A stretch of DNA of 64,000 nt from Alteromonadaceae bacterium (GCA_013216015.1 JABSOI010000030.1:1-64000), one strand, 5' to 3'. Counted from the stretch's first letter, positions 1 to 8,653 are shown. The notes: generated from the letters alone by a model not told the origin. Made by a program: numbers and translations.

Positions 1-2
1 TT

Positions 3-3000
3 ATTTCAGTATCCGACGGGGTGTTAACCACCAGTTTACCGTCATTTACTTTAACCGTGAACAATGTCAATGATGACCCTACCATATCAGGAACACCTAA
101 CAGTAGTGTAAATGAAGATTCAACTTACAATTTCACACCAACCGCTTCAGACGTTGATGTGGGTGATAGTTTAACTTTCAGCATCACCAACAAACCCACG
201 TGGGCCAGCTTCGATACGTCAACGGGGATATTAAGTGGAGTGCCAGATAATAATAGCGTAGGCTCTACTGCCAGCATTGTTATTTCAGTATCCGACGGGG
301 TGTTAACCACCAGTTTACCGTCATTTACTTTAACAGTGAACAATGTCAATGATGCCCCCAGTATTTCAGGCACACCAAGTACCAGTGTCAATGAAGATTC
401 AACTTACAATTTCACACCAACCGCATCAGACATCGATATAGGGGATAGTTTAACCTTTAGTATCACTAACAAACCCATATGGGCAAGTTTTGATACGGCC
501 AGCGGAATTTTAAGTGGAGTGCCAGATAATAATTATGTGGGTTCCACTAGTAGTATTATAATTACAGTATCGGATGGGATATTAAGCGCCAGTTTGCCAC
601 CGTTCACATTAACCGTGAACAATGTCAACGATGCCCCGGTAATTTCAGGTACACCTGCAACCTCCTTATCAGAAGACATTCCTTATCTGTTTATACCAAC
701 CGTATCAGACATTGATCTTGGAGCTACCCTAACCTTCAGAATCACAAATCTACCCGCTTGGGCTACTTTTGATCCCTCTACCGGCACTTTAAGTGGTACA
801 CCTGATAATATTGATGTGAGTACAATTGGCGATATTATAATTAGCGTATCAGATGGTGTGGTAACCGTTGAATTAGCGCCATTTAGCATAACCGTAACCA
901 ATGTAAACGATGCGCCTGAAATTTCGGGTACACCGCCAACATCAGTTTTAGAAGACGAACTTTACGCGTTTTTACCAACCGCTTCAGACATAGATGTTGG
1001 AGATATTCTTACCTTCAACATTACCAATCAACCTGAATGGGCTAACTTTGAAACCACCACAGGAGCATTAAGTGGTGTGCCTGATAATAGCCATGTAGGT
1101 ATCACTGAAGAAATTATGATTGAAGTTTCTGATAGATTATTAACCCTTAGCTTAGCGCCATTTAGTATTACCGTAACTAATGTAAACGATGCCCCTGAAA
1201 TTTCAGGCTCTCCTGCAACATCAGTATTACAAGACGAAGCTTATGAGTATGAACCAATTGCATCGGATATTGATGCAGAAAACACCCTCACCTTCAGCAT
1301 AACCAATCAACCTAGTTGGGCAAGTTTTGATACTACCACAGGAATATTAAGCGGTGTGCCAACCAGAGGGAATGTGGGTGTTACAACAGAAATTGAAATT
1401 ACAGTGACAGATGGCTTTGAGGAAGTAACTTTACCTTTATTCGATTTGGAAGTGGTGCTAGTGAACGCGGCGCCAATTTTGTACGGGCAATACATTCAGC
1501 TACTGGAAAATGAAACTGTCACCATTAACTTCAGCACTGAAGATTTAGATAATGATGAGGTAACGTTAATTATTACTGAACACCCTGCTCACGGTACTTT
1601 AACGATTGAAGACAAAACTGGTGAATACACTCCAGCAGTCGATTATTTTGGTTCTGATAAATTCTCTATTCTGGTAAACGATGGCTTTGTCGATTCTGAA
1701 ATAGCATCGTTTGATATCAATATTATTGAGGTAATAGATACATCTACAGGAGAAGGTGAAGAACCTGTTCAGGGAGGCGATGAACCTTCAGAAGGTAATT
1801 CAGGAGGCAATGGTGGCGGTGGCAGTGCTGGAGGCGATGAACCTTCAGAAGGTGATTCAGGAGGCAATGGTGGCGGCGGTGGCAGTGCTGGAGGTGGTGC
1901 TACAACAGGGGGAAACAATTCCCCCGTTCAGGAAAACGTCGAACCTTTCGCCTTTAATGACCAAATTTATAAAAATATTAACCCACAAAGCAGCATTTAT
2001 GAACTGAATGTACTATTAAATGACGATGCCAGTAACGGAGTTGAGTTGGTAGGTGTTTTTTCCTTAATTGGCGAAGCAAAAACTCAAAGTGGACGAATAA
2101 TTTTAGATCTTCAAGCAAATGTTCCCCTTCCTTTTATGACACTTGGTTATGTCGTTAAAAACATTAAAGGTCAATATTCTCACGCGCAAGTGAATGTGAT
2201 ATTCACCAACACTAATTCGAACGCTAATTCAAACACAAATGATATTGCTGGAACAACTCACGAAACAAGTCAACCAGGTATGAATCTTTTGAGTTCATTG
2301 ATACCTAAACAAATACTAGGGCAAAATCATGATATTTTAGTGGAGAATACTGATCTGTTAGCCGAGAATACATTAACACCTGCCGGAAATAACCTTGCTC
2401 AACAAACAGGGCCGCACCAAACAAATACCAACTCAGCAACAAGTGAAGAACCTGACAGTTCACCAGTTACTCAAATATTAAAACCTGCTATCACCATAAA
2501 GACCAATGACATTACAGGTGAAGGCTGGCATGTTAACGTTCCGGTGAAACTCAGCGCAGAAGCGCCCTATTACCCTGTTATTATTCCGTATAAAATTGGT
2601 GGCACTAGTGATCAAAATGATCATAATTTAATTGACGGTGAATTACTCATTGAAAAAGGTGTGGTAGGTGTAATACCCGTTAATATATATGAAGATTATG
2701 TATTTGAATCAGACGAAACATTGACGATCCATTTACACGAATCATTAAATACGTCATTAGTGCTGGGAGATAAATCTAGCTATACCTTGACAATTGTAGA
2801 CCGTAACCTACCACCCGATGTGGATTTAACTGTTTCTCAAAACAAGAAGCAAGAAGTAATAGTTACGGCACACGTGCGTGATCCTAATAAGAAAGATAAG
2901 CACAATTTCAGCTGGGTATTAGAAAACAAACTAAGTCAAACAACACAATTATTTGAGCGGGGTAATCAATTTTCGTTTACACCACTGAAAATAGATGCGG

Positions 3001-3380
3001 GGTTATATAAACTCTCTGTCACCGTCAGCGAAGACAACATTGAGTCTTTATCAAATACCCAATCATTGTATTTGCACAGAACAGACAGCATACCTGAACC
3101 TACCCTTTCAGTAACAAATCAAAACGATTTGCCAAATGTTATACCGGACATTTTGCTTGATTTGAATAAAATGTTGTCTGACGAAGAAGAAGTAGAGATC
3201 ACCGGCCATTTGAAAACCCATCTGCGTTTATTATCACCAGCATGCTCTGGTACATGCTCACATGCCCATGATCATATTTGTGTACAAAAATGGATAGAAG
3301 GCAGCAGCTCAAATGATGATAAATCATTGCAAAACGGCTCACTGCATATATTAGATAGTGTATTAATTTATGATTTTTAG
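3..3380 (+). CDS. Repeat adhesin/surface protein, 5' end outside window
   Basis: The reading frame is open at the left edge, so only the C-terminal ~1125 residues are here. About five units of 93 residues follow one another, each with ISGTP near the start, a TASDIDxGDxLTFSITNxPxWASF core and a VNDAP junction: putative Ig/cadherin-like repeats of secreted adhesins. A divergent cadherin-like unit (about 480-570), a Gly/Ser-rich linker (about 580-630, itself repeated) and a Calx-beta-like domain (about 830-935) come next. The tail holds a CSGTCSHAHDHIC cluster that could bind metal. No sorting signal is recognised at the C-terminus. Function is inferred as cell-surface adhesion or matrix binding. 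Confidence 0.85.
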   Translation: MSVSDGVLTTSLPSFTLTVNNVNDDPTISGTPNSSVNEDSTYNFTPTASDVDVGDSLTFSITNKPTWASFDTSTGILSGVPDNNSVGSTASIVISVSDGVLTTSLPSFTLTVNNVNDAPSISGTPSTSVNEDSTYNFTPTASDIDIGDSLTFSITNKPIWASFDTASGILSGVPDNNYVGSTSSIIITVSDGILSASLPPFTLTVNNVNDAPVISGTPATSLSEDIPYLFIPTVSDIDLGATLTFRITNLPAWATFDPSTGTLSGTPDNIDVSTIGDIIISVSDGVVTVELAPFSITVTNVNDAPEISGTPPTSVLEDELYAFLPTASDIDVGDILTFNITNQPEWANFETTTGALSGVPDNSHVGITEEIMIEVSDRLLTLSLAPFSITVTNVNDAPEISGSPATSVLQDEAYEYEPIASDIDAENTLTFSITNQPSWASFDTTTGILSGVPTRGNVGVTTEIEITVTDGFEEVTLPLFDLEVVLVNAAPILYGQYIQLLENETVTINFSTEDLDNDEVTLIITEHPAHGTLTIEDKTGEYTPAVDYFGSDKFSILVNDGFVDSEIASFDINIIEVIDTSTGEGEEPVQGGDEPSEGNSGGNGGGGSAGGDEPSEGDSGGNGGGGGSAGGGATTGGNNSPVQENVEPFAFNDQIYKNINPQSSIYELNVLLNDDASNGVELVGVFSLIGEAKTQSGRIILDLQANVPLPFMTLGYVVKNIKGQYSHAQVNVIFTNTNSNANSNTNDIAGTTHETSQPGMNLLSSLIPKQILGQNHDILVENTDLLAENTLTPAGNNLAQQTGPHQTNTNSATSEEPDSSPVTQILKPAITIKTNDITGEGWHVNVPVKLSAEAPYYPVIIPYKIGGTSDQNDHNLIDGELLIEKGVVGVIPVNIYEDYVFESDETLTIHLHESLNTSLVLGDKSSYTLTIVDRNLPPDVDLTVSQNKKQEVIVTAHVRDPNKKDKHNFSWVLENKLSQTTQLFERGNQFSFTPLKIDAGLYKLSVTVSEDNIESLSNTQSLYLHRTDSIPEPTLSVTNQNDLPNVIPDILLDLNKMLSDEEEVEITGHLKTHLRLLSPACSGTCSHAHDHICVQKWIEGSSSNDDKSLQNGSLHILDSVLIYDF

Positions 3381-3413
3381 CGTTTCAATCTAGTTGAAGG
3401 TGGTGTTTACAGG

Positions 3414-3437
3414 TGGGTTAGCCAGCAGCGTAACCCA
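3414..3437. repeat. TGGGTTA-type hairpin, copy A
   Basis: TGGGTTA-GC, a short loop, then GC-G-TAACCCA form a stem with one bulged base, between two convergent genes. Closely similar hairpins lie at 22931-22954 and 48755-48778, with a looser one at 45580-45616, all beside gene ends. It could act as a bidirectional terminator or be a REP-like repeat. The bulge and lack of a long T-tract favour the repeat interpretation. Confidence 0.6.
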
Positions 3438-3455
3438 TCCTTAATCGTTTATCGA

Positions 3456-4100
3456 CTAACTAGCCCCCTGACTGATCAAATACTCACGCACCTTACCAGA
3501 GCCGGCTTGATTAAGCGGGCTACGCATTTTAGAACCTGTAAGCGTTGATACCCGTATAGCCAAATTAACATCAGCACCCTGCTCCACAAGATATTTAACC
3601 ACCGCTAACCTGCCTTTGGCGCTGGCATTAATTAACGGCGTTTCATCACCTTCAACTGCGCCATTAACCTCTGCACCTTGGTTTATCAATGTTTTTACTA
3701 TATCCAAATATCCACGTTTAGCTGCAACAATTAACGGGTTACCATCTCCCACAGATGTTTGATTTACATCAGCACCCAATGCTAATAAACCATCAATCAT
3801 TCCCGTATTATTTTCACCAATAGCAATCATCAGTGCAGTTCCGTCACCGATTGCCGGGACGTTTATATCAACCCCTTCCGCAACAAGTTGTTTAACGATA
3901 GAAAGACGATTAGCCGAAACTGCATTAATAAGCATTTGCGCATCAGATCTGGTTTTTTTACTTAAAACAGAAGATGCCAGTTGCATTTTATCCGCATAGC
4001 CTGTGAAGTTATTCGCATTAACCAGGTTTTGACTGGCAATAATAAGGGCAACGCAACCTAAAAGTGATCCTAATGGTTTAATCAATGTTTTCTTGTTCAT
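3456..4100 (-). CDS. Secreted ankyrin-repeat protein
   Basis: About 214 residues. The start at 4100 is chosen because GAGG lies at a good distance upstream and it gives a clean Sec signal peptide (MNKK, hydrophobic core, cleavage probably after LVNA); an upstream in-frame ATG at 4184 adds a 28-residue stretch with no such logic. The mature part is about five ankyrin repeats (GDGTALMIAI, GDGNPLIVAAKRGYLDIVK, GDETPLINASAKGRLAVVK). It is a clear paralogue of the C-terminal ankyrin domain of the M56 peptidase encoded just downstream in the map (4466-6046). Its promoter has the same operator arrangement as blaI (6571-6632), so it is probably BlaI-controlled. Predicted location: periplasm. Ligand unknown. 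Confidence 0.88.
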   Translation of the reverse strand: MNKKTLIKPLGSLLGCVALIIASQNLVNANNFTGYADKMQLASSVLSKKTRSDAQMLINAVSANRLSIVKQLVAEGVDINVPAIGDGTALMIAIGENNTGMIDGLLALGADVNQTSVGDGNPLIVAAKRGYLDIVKTLINQGAEVNGAVEGDETPLINASAKGRLAVVKYLVEQGADVNLAIRVSTLTGSKMRSPLNQAGSGKVREYLISQGAS

Positions 4101-4210
4101 GTTATTTTCCTCAAAATTAAAATATTTGGATTTATACCAATCCCATTTCATTAATAAATTCACGGCCATGAAATTTAATATCATAATTAGACGTTTTGCT
4201 TACCCGAATC

Positions 4211-4275
4211 AACAACTAATTAATTAGTTGTTAGAATAGTGACTATTAAAGCAAAGATCAACTAATTAATTAGTT
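4211..4275 (-). promoter_or_regulatory. Promoter of the ankyrin gene with two BlaI-type operators
   Basis: A perfect 22-bp palindrome at 4211-4232 and the perfect 16-bp palindrome AACTAATTAATTAGTT at 4260-4275 have centres 46 bp apart. Between them, reading the minus strand, lie TTGATC (4256-4261), a 17-nt spacer and TATTCT (4233-4238), a good sigma70 promoter. The blaI promoter at 6571-6632 has the same layout and spacing. A BlaI-family dimer on each palindrome would block RNA polymerase. The leader to the ATG at 4100 is about 125 nt. Confidence 0.82.
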
Positions 4276-4308
4276 TTAAATAAAATAATTTTTACCTACT
4301 GTTTTATA

Positions 4309-4380
4309 TGTACTTTTAATGTACTTTTAATGTACTTTTAATGTGCTTTTAATGTACTTTTAATGTGCTTTTAATGTACT
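4309..4380. repeat. 11-bp tandem repeat, about 6.5 copies
   Basis: The unit TGTACTTTTAA (variant TGTGCTTTTAA) is repeated in register from 4309 to 4380. The period is close to one DNA helical turn, so the TTTTAA tracts lie on one face and may bend the DNA. It sits just upstream of the operator pair of the ankyrin gene. A role in regulation is inference. Confidence 0.9.
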
Positions 4381-4465
4381 AAAAGAATGATAATGTCTAA
4401 CGTTAATTTGAAAAGAAAGGAATAGAAGGAAGAAACAATCAAGATACAATTTAACTATAACAACT

Positions 4466-6046
4466 TTAAATAGCACCCTGACTGATTAAATATTGGCGGA
4501 TGCTATTTGTTTTGGCTCTATTTAGTGGGCTGCGTAATTCATTACCATCAAATCCGGAAGTTTTTACAGCAAGATTTACATCTGCGCCGTTTTCAACCAG
4601 GAATTTAACTACGTCTAAATCACCTTGATGACTGGCATTAATCAATGGAGTTTCATCACCCTTAACAATATTATTAATTTGTGCTCCTGCCTTTAGCAGT
4701 TGTTCTAACATCGGGATACTAGCTGTTTTAGTCGCCATTATCAGCGGATTTCCATCTCCAAGTGAAGGCTGATTAACATTGGCGCCCAATTTTAATAAAG
4801 CGTCCACCATTGCTATATTTTCATATCGCACAGCCATAATCAGTGCTGTTCCGTCTCCTATGGATGCAACATCAATATCAACACCTTGGGCAATTAGTTG
4901 TTTAATTACCGATATTCTGTTGGCTGCAACCGCGTCAATCATTAATTGAGAATCAGCAGGTGTCTGTCGTAAAAATAATTTAGCTTCTAATTTTATCTGC
5001 GGTAAATTAATTTTGGGACTAAAAGAATGTGCAAAAGATACACTGGCAATAATGAGTAAAGCGCAACTTAACATTGAAGGCGCCAAGCTGAAAACTGCTT
5101 TGCTTTTTATACCAATAACACCGTTGATTCTTATTGTTAAGTCTTTCTGTTTACTAAATAAACTCATAGCCAGTACATTCTGTTTTTTCTGGGACATCAA
5201 CTTTGCACAATCAAGCAAAGTTTGAGCATAAGTTAATGAATCAGCACTTTTGTTCGCCGCTCTAATATCGCACGCCAACTCTCTGGCTAAGTATATTTGC
5301 CTGTTTAACGGACGAAGAATTGGACTCCACCAAAAAGTAATAGATATAAGTTCTTGAATTACAGTTGTGATCAAATCACGACGGTCAATATGTGCCTGTT
5401 CATGCAAAACTACGTGCTGTAATTGCTGCTCATTTAATTTACTGAACAATGCATTGGGAATGACTATTTTTGGGGATATTATCCCGATGACCATTGGAGA
5501 TTGGCACTGTGAAGATAACCAAATCGAGATTTTTTCGTTACTTTTGAATAAAGTAATTTCTCTTTTTGATTTAAGTCTCTTCGCTAAACTACTGCTATTG
5601 TTCAATCGCTGGGTTAAAACCGCTACCCGCCATATTATACCTAATGCCCAAAGTGCTAATAACAGTATCAGCAAAGACGAAAGATTATAAATAATTTCTT
5701 CTGGTATATTCCAATAATCATTACTTGCGGTAACAGACAAATCTGAATTTATCGGCAGCACTTCTTTCGATAACACTTCTATCGGTAAAATGTGCTTTGA
5801 AACTAATTCATTCTTCCCGTAACTTAATGAAATTTGGGCTGTATCAGGCATATTTTGAGGGGTTATAAAAACAATAAAGGGTACTAACGTGATGATCAAA
5901 TAACTAACAAACCACAAACGCGATTGCGCCTCGGTAGATATATTAAAAGGTAATTTAAAAATTCCCCACACCAAACCACCAATAATAACACCAAGCACAA
6001 GATGATGAAGAATAAAGGTAGTGATCAGGGTAAGTTCAACAATCAT
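4466..6046 (-). CDS. M56 (BlaR1/MecR1-type) membrane metallopeptidase with C-terminal ankyrin domain
   Basis: 526 residues. Membrane segments are visible at about 5-30, 44-62, 121-144 and 318-340. Between the third and fourth is the zinc-protease domain with HEQAH at 215-219 and the further ligand glutamate in LARELACD (about 256), as in BlaR1/MecR1. BlaR1 topology would put the protease in the cytoplasm and everything after the fourth segment in the periplasm. Instead of a penicillin-binding sensor, residues from about 362 are five ankyrin repeats, closely related to the separate secreted ankyrin protein (3456-4100). The gene follows blaI with a 52-bp gap made of 7-bp repeats, and lacks a clear Shine-Dalgarno. 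Inference: it senses an envelope signal through the ankyrin domain and cleaves the BlaI repressor. Confidence 0.88.
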   Translation of the reverse strand: MIVELTLITTFILHHLVLGVIIGGLVWGIFKLPFNISTEAQSRLWFVSYLIITLVPFIVFITPQNMPDTAQISLSYGKNELVSKHILPIEVLSKEVLPINSDLSVTASNDYWNIPEEIIYNLSSLLILLLALWALGIIWRVAVLTQRLNNSSSLAKRLKSKREITLFKSNEKISIWLSSQCQSPMVIGIISPKIVIPNALFSKLNEQQLQHVVLHEQAHIDRRDLITTVIQELISITFWWSPILRPLNRQIYLARELACDIRAANKSADSLTYAQTLLDCAKLMSQKKQNVLAMSLFSKQKDLTIRINGVIGIKSKAVFSLAPSMLSCALLIIASVSFAHSFSPKINLPQIKLEAKLFLRQTPADSQLMIDAVAANRISVIKQLIAQGVDIDVASIGDGTALIMAVRYENIAMVDALLKLGANVNQPSLGDGNPLIMATKTASIPMLEQLLKAGAQINNIVKGDETPLINASHQGDLDVVKFLVENGADVNLAVKTSGFDGNELRSPLNRAKTNSIRQYLISQGAI

Positions 6047-6048
6047 AA

Positions 6049-6104
6049 ATTACTTATTACTTATTACTTATTACTTATTACTTATTATTTATTATTTATT
6101 ATTT
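6049..6104. repeat. 7-bp tandem repeat between blaI and the M56 gene
   Basis: Eight units of ATTACTT/ATTATTT fill the gap between the two genes, include the blaI stop codon and end two bases before the M56 start codon. The array occupies the ribosome-binding region, where no other Shine-Dalgarno is seen. Copy-number change by slippage would alter spacing there. Confidence 0.92.
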
Positions 6105-6545
6105 ATTATTAGAATTAGAATTAGAATTAGAATTAGAATTAGAATTCAGGTTATCGTCGTTTAACTGTTTGGCTTTTTGATCAATCTGGTCCTGTAATTG
6201 TTGCAATGCGTCTAAATCAACATCACTTTCATCCATCAAATGCTGGGTTAATAATTGTGAAGAACCACCAAAAAATCGATTCAACAATGTTTTTAATGCA
6301 CTTTGTTGAGCATCTTTTTCTGAAATTTTAGCAGAATACAAAAAAGCCCGGCCGTCTTTCCGAAATTGCGCATAACCTTTTTCAGCCATAATCTTACACA
6401 TGGTTTGCACTGTGGTATATGCCGCAGGTTTGCTTTTAGAAAGCTCCTGTGCAATCTCTCTAACTGAAACTTCATCACTACGCCACAATATCTGCATAAT
6501 AGCTTGCTCTGCGTCTGTTAAGTTTTCTGATTTTGGTCTGGCCAT
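6099..6545 (-). CDS. BlaI/MecI/CopY-family transcriptional repressor
   Basis: 148 residues. The N-terminal winged helix (LTDAEQAIMQILWRSDEVSVREI...AYTTVQTMCKIMAEKGY...GRAFLYSAKISEKDA) is typical of BlaI/MecI, followed by the dimerisation region. These repressors bind dyad operators and are inactivated when a partner M56 protease cuts them; the partner is the next gene (4466-6046). The C-terminus ends in an (Asn-Ser) tail encoded by a hexamer repeat (6109-6144), which is unusual. Palindromes at 6571-6632 indicate autoregulation. The natural signal is unknown; no beta-lactamase gene is nearby. Confidence 0.92.
   Translation of the reverse strand: MARPKSENLTDAEQAIMQILWRSDEVSVREIAQELSKSKPAAYTTVQTMCKIMAEKGYAQFRKDGRAFLYSAKISEKDAQQSALKTLLNRFFGGSSQLLTQHLMDESDVDLDALQQLQDQIDQKAKQLNDDNLNSNSNSNSNSNSNNK
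6109..6144. repeat. Hexamer repeat inside the 3' end of blaI
   Basis: Six exact TTAGAA units (AATTCT on the coding strand) encode the alternating Asn-Ser tail. Because the unit is six bases, slippage changes tail length without shifting frame. Confidence 0.93.
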
Positions 6546-6570
6546 GTTAGAACCTACTAAACAAGTTATC

Positions 6571-6632
6571 TACTAAATAATTAGTTTATAGAATAAATGC
6601 TTCTTTTCGATAGTTCAACTAAATAATTAGTT
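6571..6632 (-). promoter_or_regulatory. Promoter of blaI with two operators
   Basis: TACTAAATAATTAGTT (6571-6586) and AACTAAATAATTAGTT (6617-6632) are near-palindromes whose centres are 46 bp apart. On the minus strand, TTGAAC (6613-6618), 17 nt and TATTCT (6590-6595) form the promoter between them. This matches the ankyrin-gene promoter (4211-4275) in element order, spacing and core sequence. Both sites here carry the same single deviation from perfect symmetry. Confidence 0.82.
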
Positions 6633-6820
6633 TTAGGTTATTTATATGAATATTAACATTTGATCACCGAAAGTAAATTTGAGTAATCCGCTAGGTTGAG
6701 GATAGTTGTCACCCTTAAAAATTCATTTTATTTAGATCAAGAGAGGGTGATCCAGCAATAAATGGCTAGTTATTCAAAAGAAGGAAACATATTAACTATT
6801 TAACAAACTTATTCAATTAA

Positions 6821-7705
6821 TTACCAGCAAACCGGATCAACCTTATAATACTGTTTTAATTGTTGATAAAGAATAGGATATTCACTACAGAATTGTTTCG
6901 ATTGTTCAAAAAACACTTCACTGGCAACGGCAAAAAATTCTGCAGGTTCAGTAGCGCCATAATAATCAAATAATGAAGGTACGCCGGCCTTGGCCTGTTC
7001 TCTGAGTAAAGTGAATTGCGTTGAAAATACTTCAGACCAGCATTTATAGCTTTGCCCTTTCCCCAAAATAGGTGCACCGTTTGCTTTACCGTTTTCCTGA
7101 TCAAGCTGATGAGCAAACTCGTGGATCACCACATTGCTCCCGTCACCGGGTAATTGCGCGCCATGTAAGGTATCTTCCCAAGATAAAACGATTTTACCAA
7201 AATCCCAAGATTCGCCAGTTAACGCCAGCTTTTGTGTAAATTGTACCCCATCAGCATTTTGCTTTTGTTGTTCTCTGACAAAAGCTCCCGGATAAACAAG
7301 TATGGTTTGCAATTTTGGATAATAATCTGTTTTCCGATTAAGTAATAACAAACACGCTTGTGCAGCAATCGTAATTTTTATTTCATCATTAATCTTTACG
7401 CCATTACAACCAATAAAGTTTTTTTCCGCCAGAAAAACCTGGATATGCTGTTTTAACTGCAATTGCAGATCCGCTGGCATCTGCCTGAAGTAAGGCATTC
7501 TTTGCTGGATAATTTTACGCCATTGTTTATTAAAAGGGCGATTTCTTATATTATCGCGCTTATACTCACGCCAACGGGGATTTCCTAAACTATAACCGAT
7601 GAATATTACACCGATCAACACTGGCAACATTAAAGAAAAAATAGAAGACAAAATCAAAACCTGCAAATAGTAATATTTATTATGAGATAAGAACAACAAA
7701 ACCAA
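6821..7705 (-). CDS. mtfA: MtfA-like zinc peptidase (M90) with N-terminal membrane anchor
   Basis: 294 residues. The HEFAHQLDQENGKANG stretch (about 197-212) is the zinc-binding signature of the MtfA/M90 family, and the downstream DYYGATEPAEFFAVASEVFFEQ matches the family's further ligand region. In E. coli MtfA is a peptidase that also binds the Mlc repressor. Unlike the E. coli protein, this one begins with a hydrophobic segment (about residues 14-38), so it is probably membrane-anchored. It stands alone, upstream of no obvious partner. The exact start is uncertain because a shorter start would shave the anchor. Confidence 0.85.
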   Translation of the reverse strand: MVLLFLSHNKYYYLQVLILSSIFSLMLPVLIGVIFIGYSLGNPRWREYKRDNIRNRPFNKQWRKIIQQRMPYFRQMPADLQLQLKQHIQVFLAEKNFIGCNGVKINDEIKITIAAQACLLLLNRKTDYYPKLQTILVYPGAFVREQQKQNADGVQFTQKLALTGESWDFGKIVLSWEDTLHGAQLPGDGSNVVIHEFAHQLDQENGKANGAPILGKGQSYKCWSEVFSTQFTLLREQAKAGVPSLFDYYGATEPAEFFAVASEVFFEQSKQFCSEYPILYQQLKQYYKVDPVCW

Positions 7706-7866
7706 ATTTCAAGTTTCTTGTGATGTACCCATAGCACAAGAATAGATTTTTTATAATTTAAATCAAATAATTACAGGTGTTTATTTCTTTTTTTAAATTT
7801 AATAAACAGGTTTCAATAACCAGGTTAAATCTACTAGGTTCAAGGTAAAATTAAATTTGGAATATG

Positions 7867-8196
7867 CTACTCGATTAAATTAAATCTAACCACGTTTACA
7901 ACATCATAATCATTGATTGGTTTTTGATAACACTTCTCAAGCTCTTTACGTAACTCGCTTACAGAATTAAAACCATCTGCTACAGCATCAGACAAACCTA
8001 AATCTCCAAACCGTAGCTTTCTGACTTCAGTTATTTCTGCCCTGATAACATCCTTTGAAGCTACTTTAACTAACAACGCTTCACCTAAACTAAACTCTTC
8101 CTCATCAAGCCTAACTGTTGTTTTCTTGCCTTGTTTCAACATATTAAAATTAGACTCGGAAAAGTCTATTTTATTGATCACTTCTTTTTCTGACAT
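7867..8196 (-). CDS. ASCH-domain protein
   Basis: 109 residues. The segment MLKQGKKTTVRLDEEEFSLGEALLVKV followed by a beta-rich part and SVSELRKELEKCY...DVVNVVRFNLIE follows the pattern of small ASCH-domain proteins such as E. coli YqfB, an N4-acetylcytidine amidohydrolase. ASCH is a PUA-like RNA/nucleoside-binding fold. Activity is not assured here; the family assignment rests on the GKKT-R motif, the size and the C-terminal strand pattern. Good AGGAAAC-type ribosome site upstream. Confidence 0.7.
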   Translation of the reverse strand: MSEKEVINKIDFSESNFNMLKQGKKTTVRLDEEEFSLGEALLVKVASKDVIRAEITEVRKLRFGDLGLSDAVADGFNSVSELRKELEKCYQKPINDYDVVNVVRFNLIE

Positions 8197-8303
8197 GTTC
8201 TGGGTTTCCTATGCGTTAATTATTGCTCTTATGTTTAAATTTACTGTGTAACTGCACAGTGTTAATGCACTGTATGAACGCAGATCAGGCTGAGTAGTTT
8301 CAA

Positions 8304-8552
8304 TTAATCTTCCAAAACCTTAACCGCTACTTCCATACCATCAACTGTCCAGTATCCTTTCATTTTATTGTAAATAACCCTCGCGATTAATGTTTTTCGA
8401 ACACCATTATCAAACATCACGTCCATTGCACATAAATGGTTGGCAACCTGTTGATAATCGGGTATTTCAACACTAACAGCTATAGGTTTGTCCTGTGTCG
8501 GCTTTCGTCTTTTGTACCAATCTTTTGCAATGATTTGAAATTTTTTGCTCAT
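8304..8552 (-). CDS. Small hypothetical protein
   Basis: 82 residues, not recognised. It is basic at the N-terminus (KDWYKRRKPTQDKP), has no signal peptide or membrane segment, and ends in a beta-like stretch (GYWTVDGMEVAVKVLED). A GGGAG ribosome site lies upstream of the ATG. It lies about 100 bp upstream of the ASCH gene on the same strand and could be cotranscribed with it. Codon use looks like the neighbours, which supports a real gene. Confidence 0.55.
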   Translation of the reverse strand: MSKKFQIIAKDWYKRRKPTQDKPIAVSVEIPDYQQVANHLCAMDVMFDNGVRKTLIARVIYNKMKGYWTVDGMEVAVKVLED

Positions 8553-8653
8553 TATTTTCTATTACTCCCTGTGACCCGCTATTACTTATCTATAATTAAT
8601 TTGTTTTTTTGTTTACCCATTAAGAATTTTACTAATTAAGAAGTTTAACAATT

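Noticed and set aside
125-391. ORF on the minus strand inside the adhesin
   Set aside because: It mirrors the repeats of the plus-strand gene and recurs with each repeat; it has no ribosome site.
4211-4275. Possible small RNA or terminator at the palindromes
   Set aside because: The matched promoter elements and equal spacing with 6571-6632 make operators the better reading.
5013-5225. Plus-strand ORFs within the M56 gene
   Set aside because: Antisense to a gene with clear catalytic motifs; no ribosome site or family.
4466-6545. Beta-lactam resistance locus
   Set aside because: The M56 protein lacks a penicillin-binding sensor and no beta-lactamase gene is nearby.
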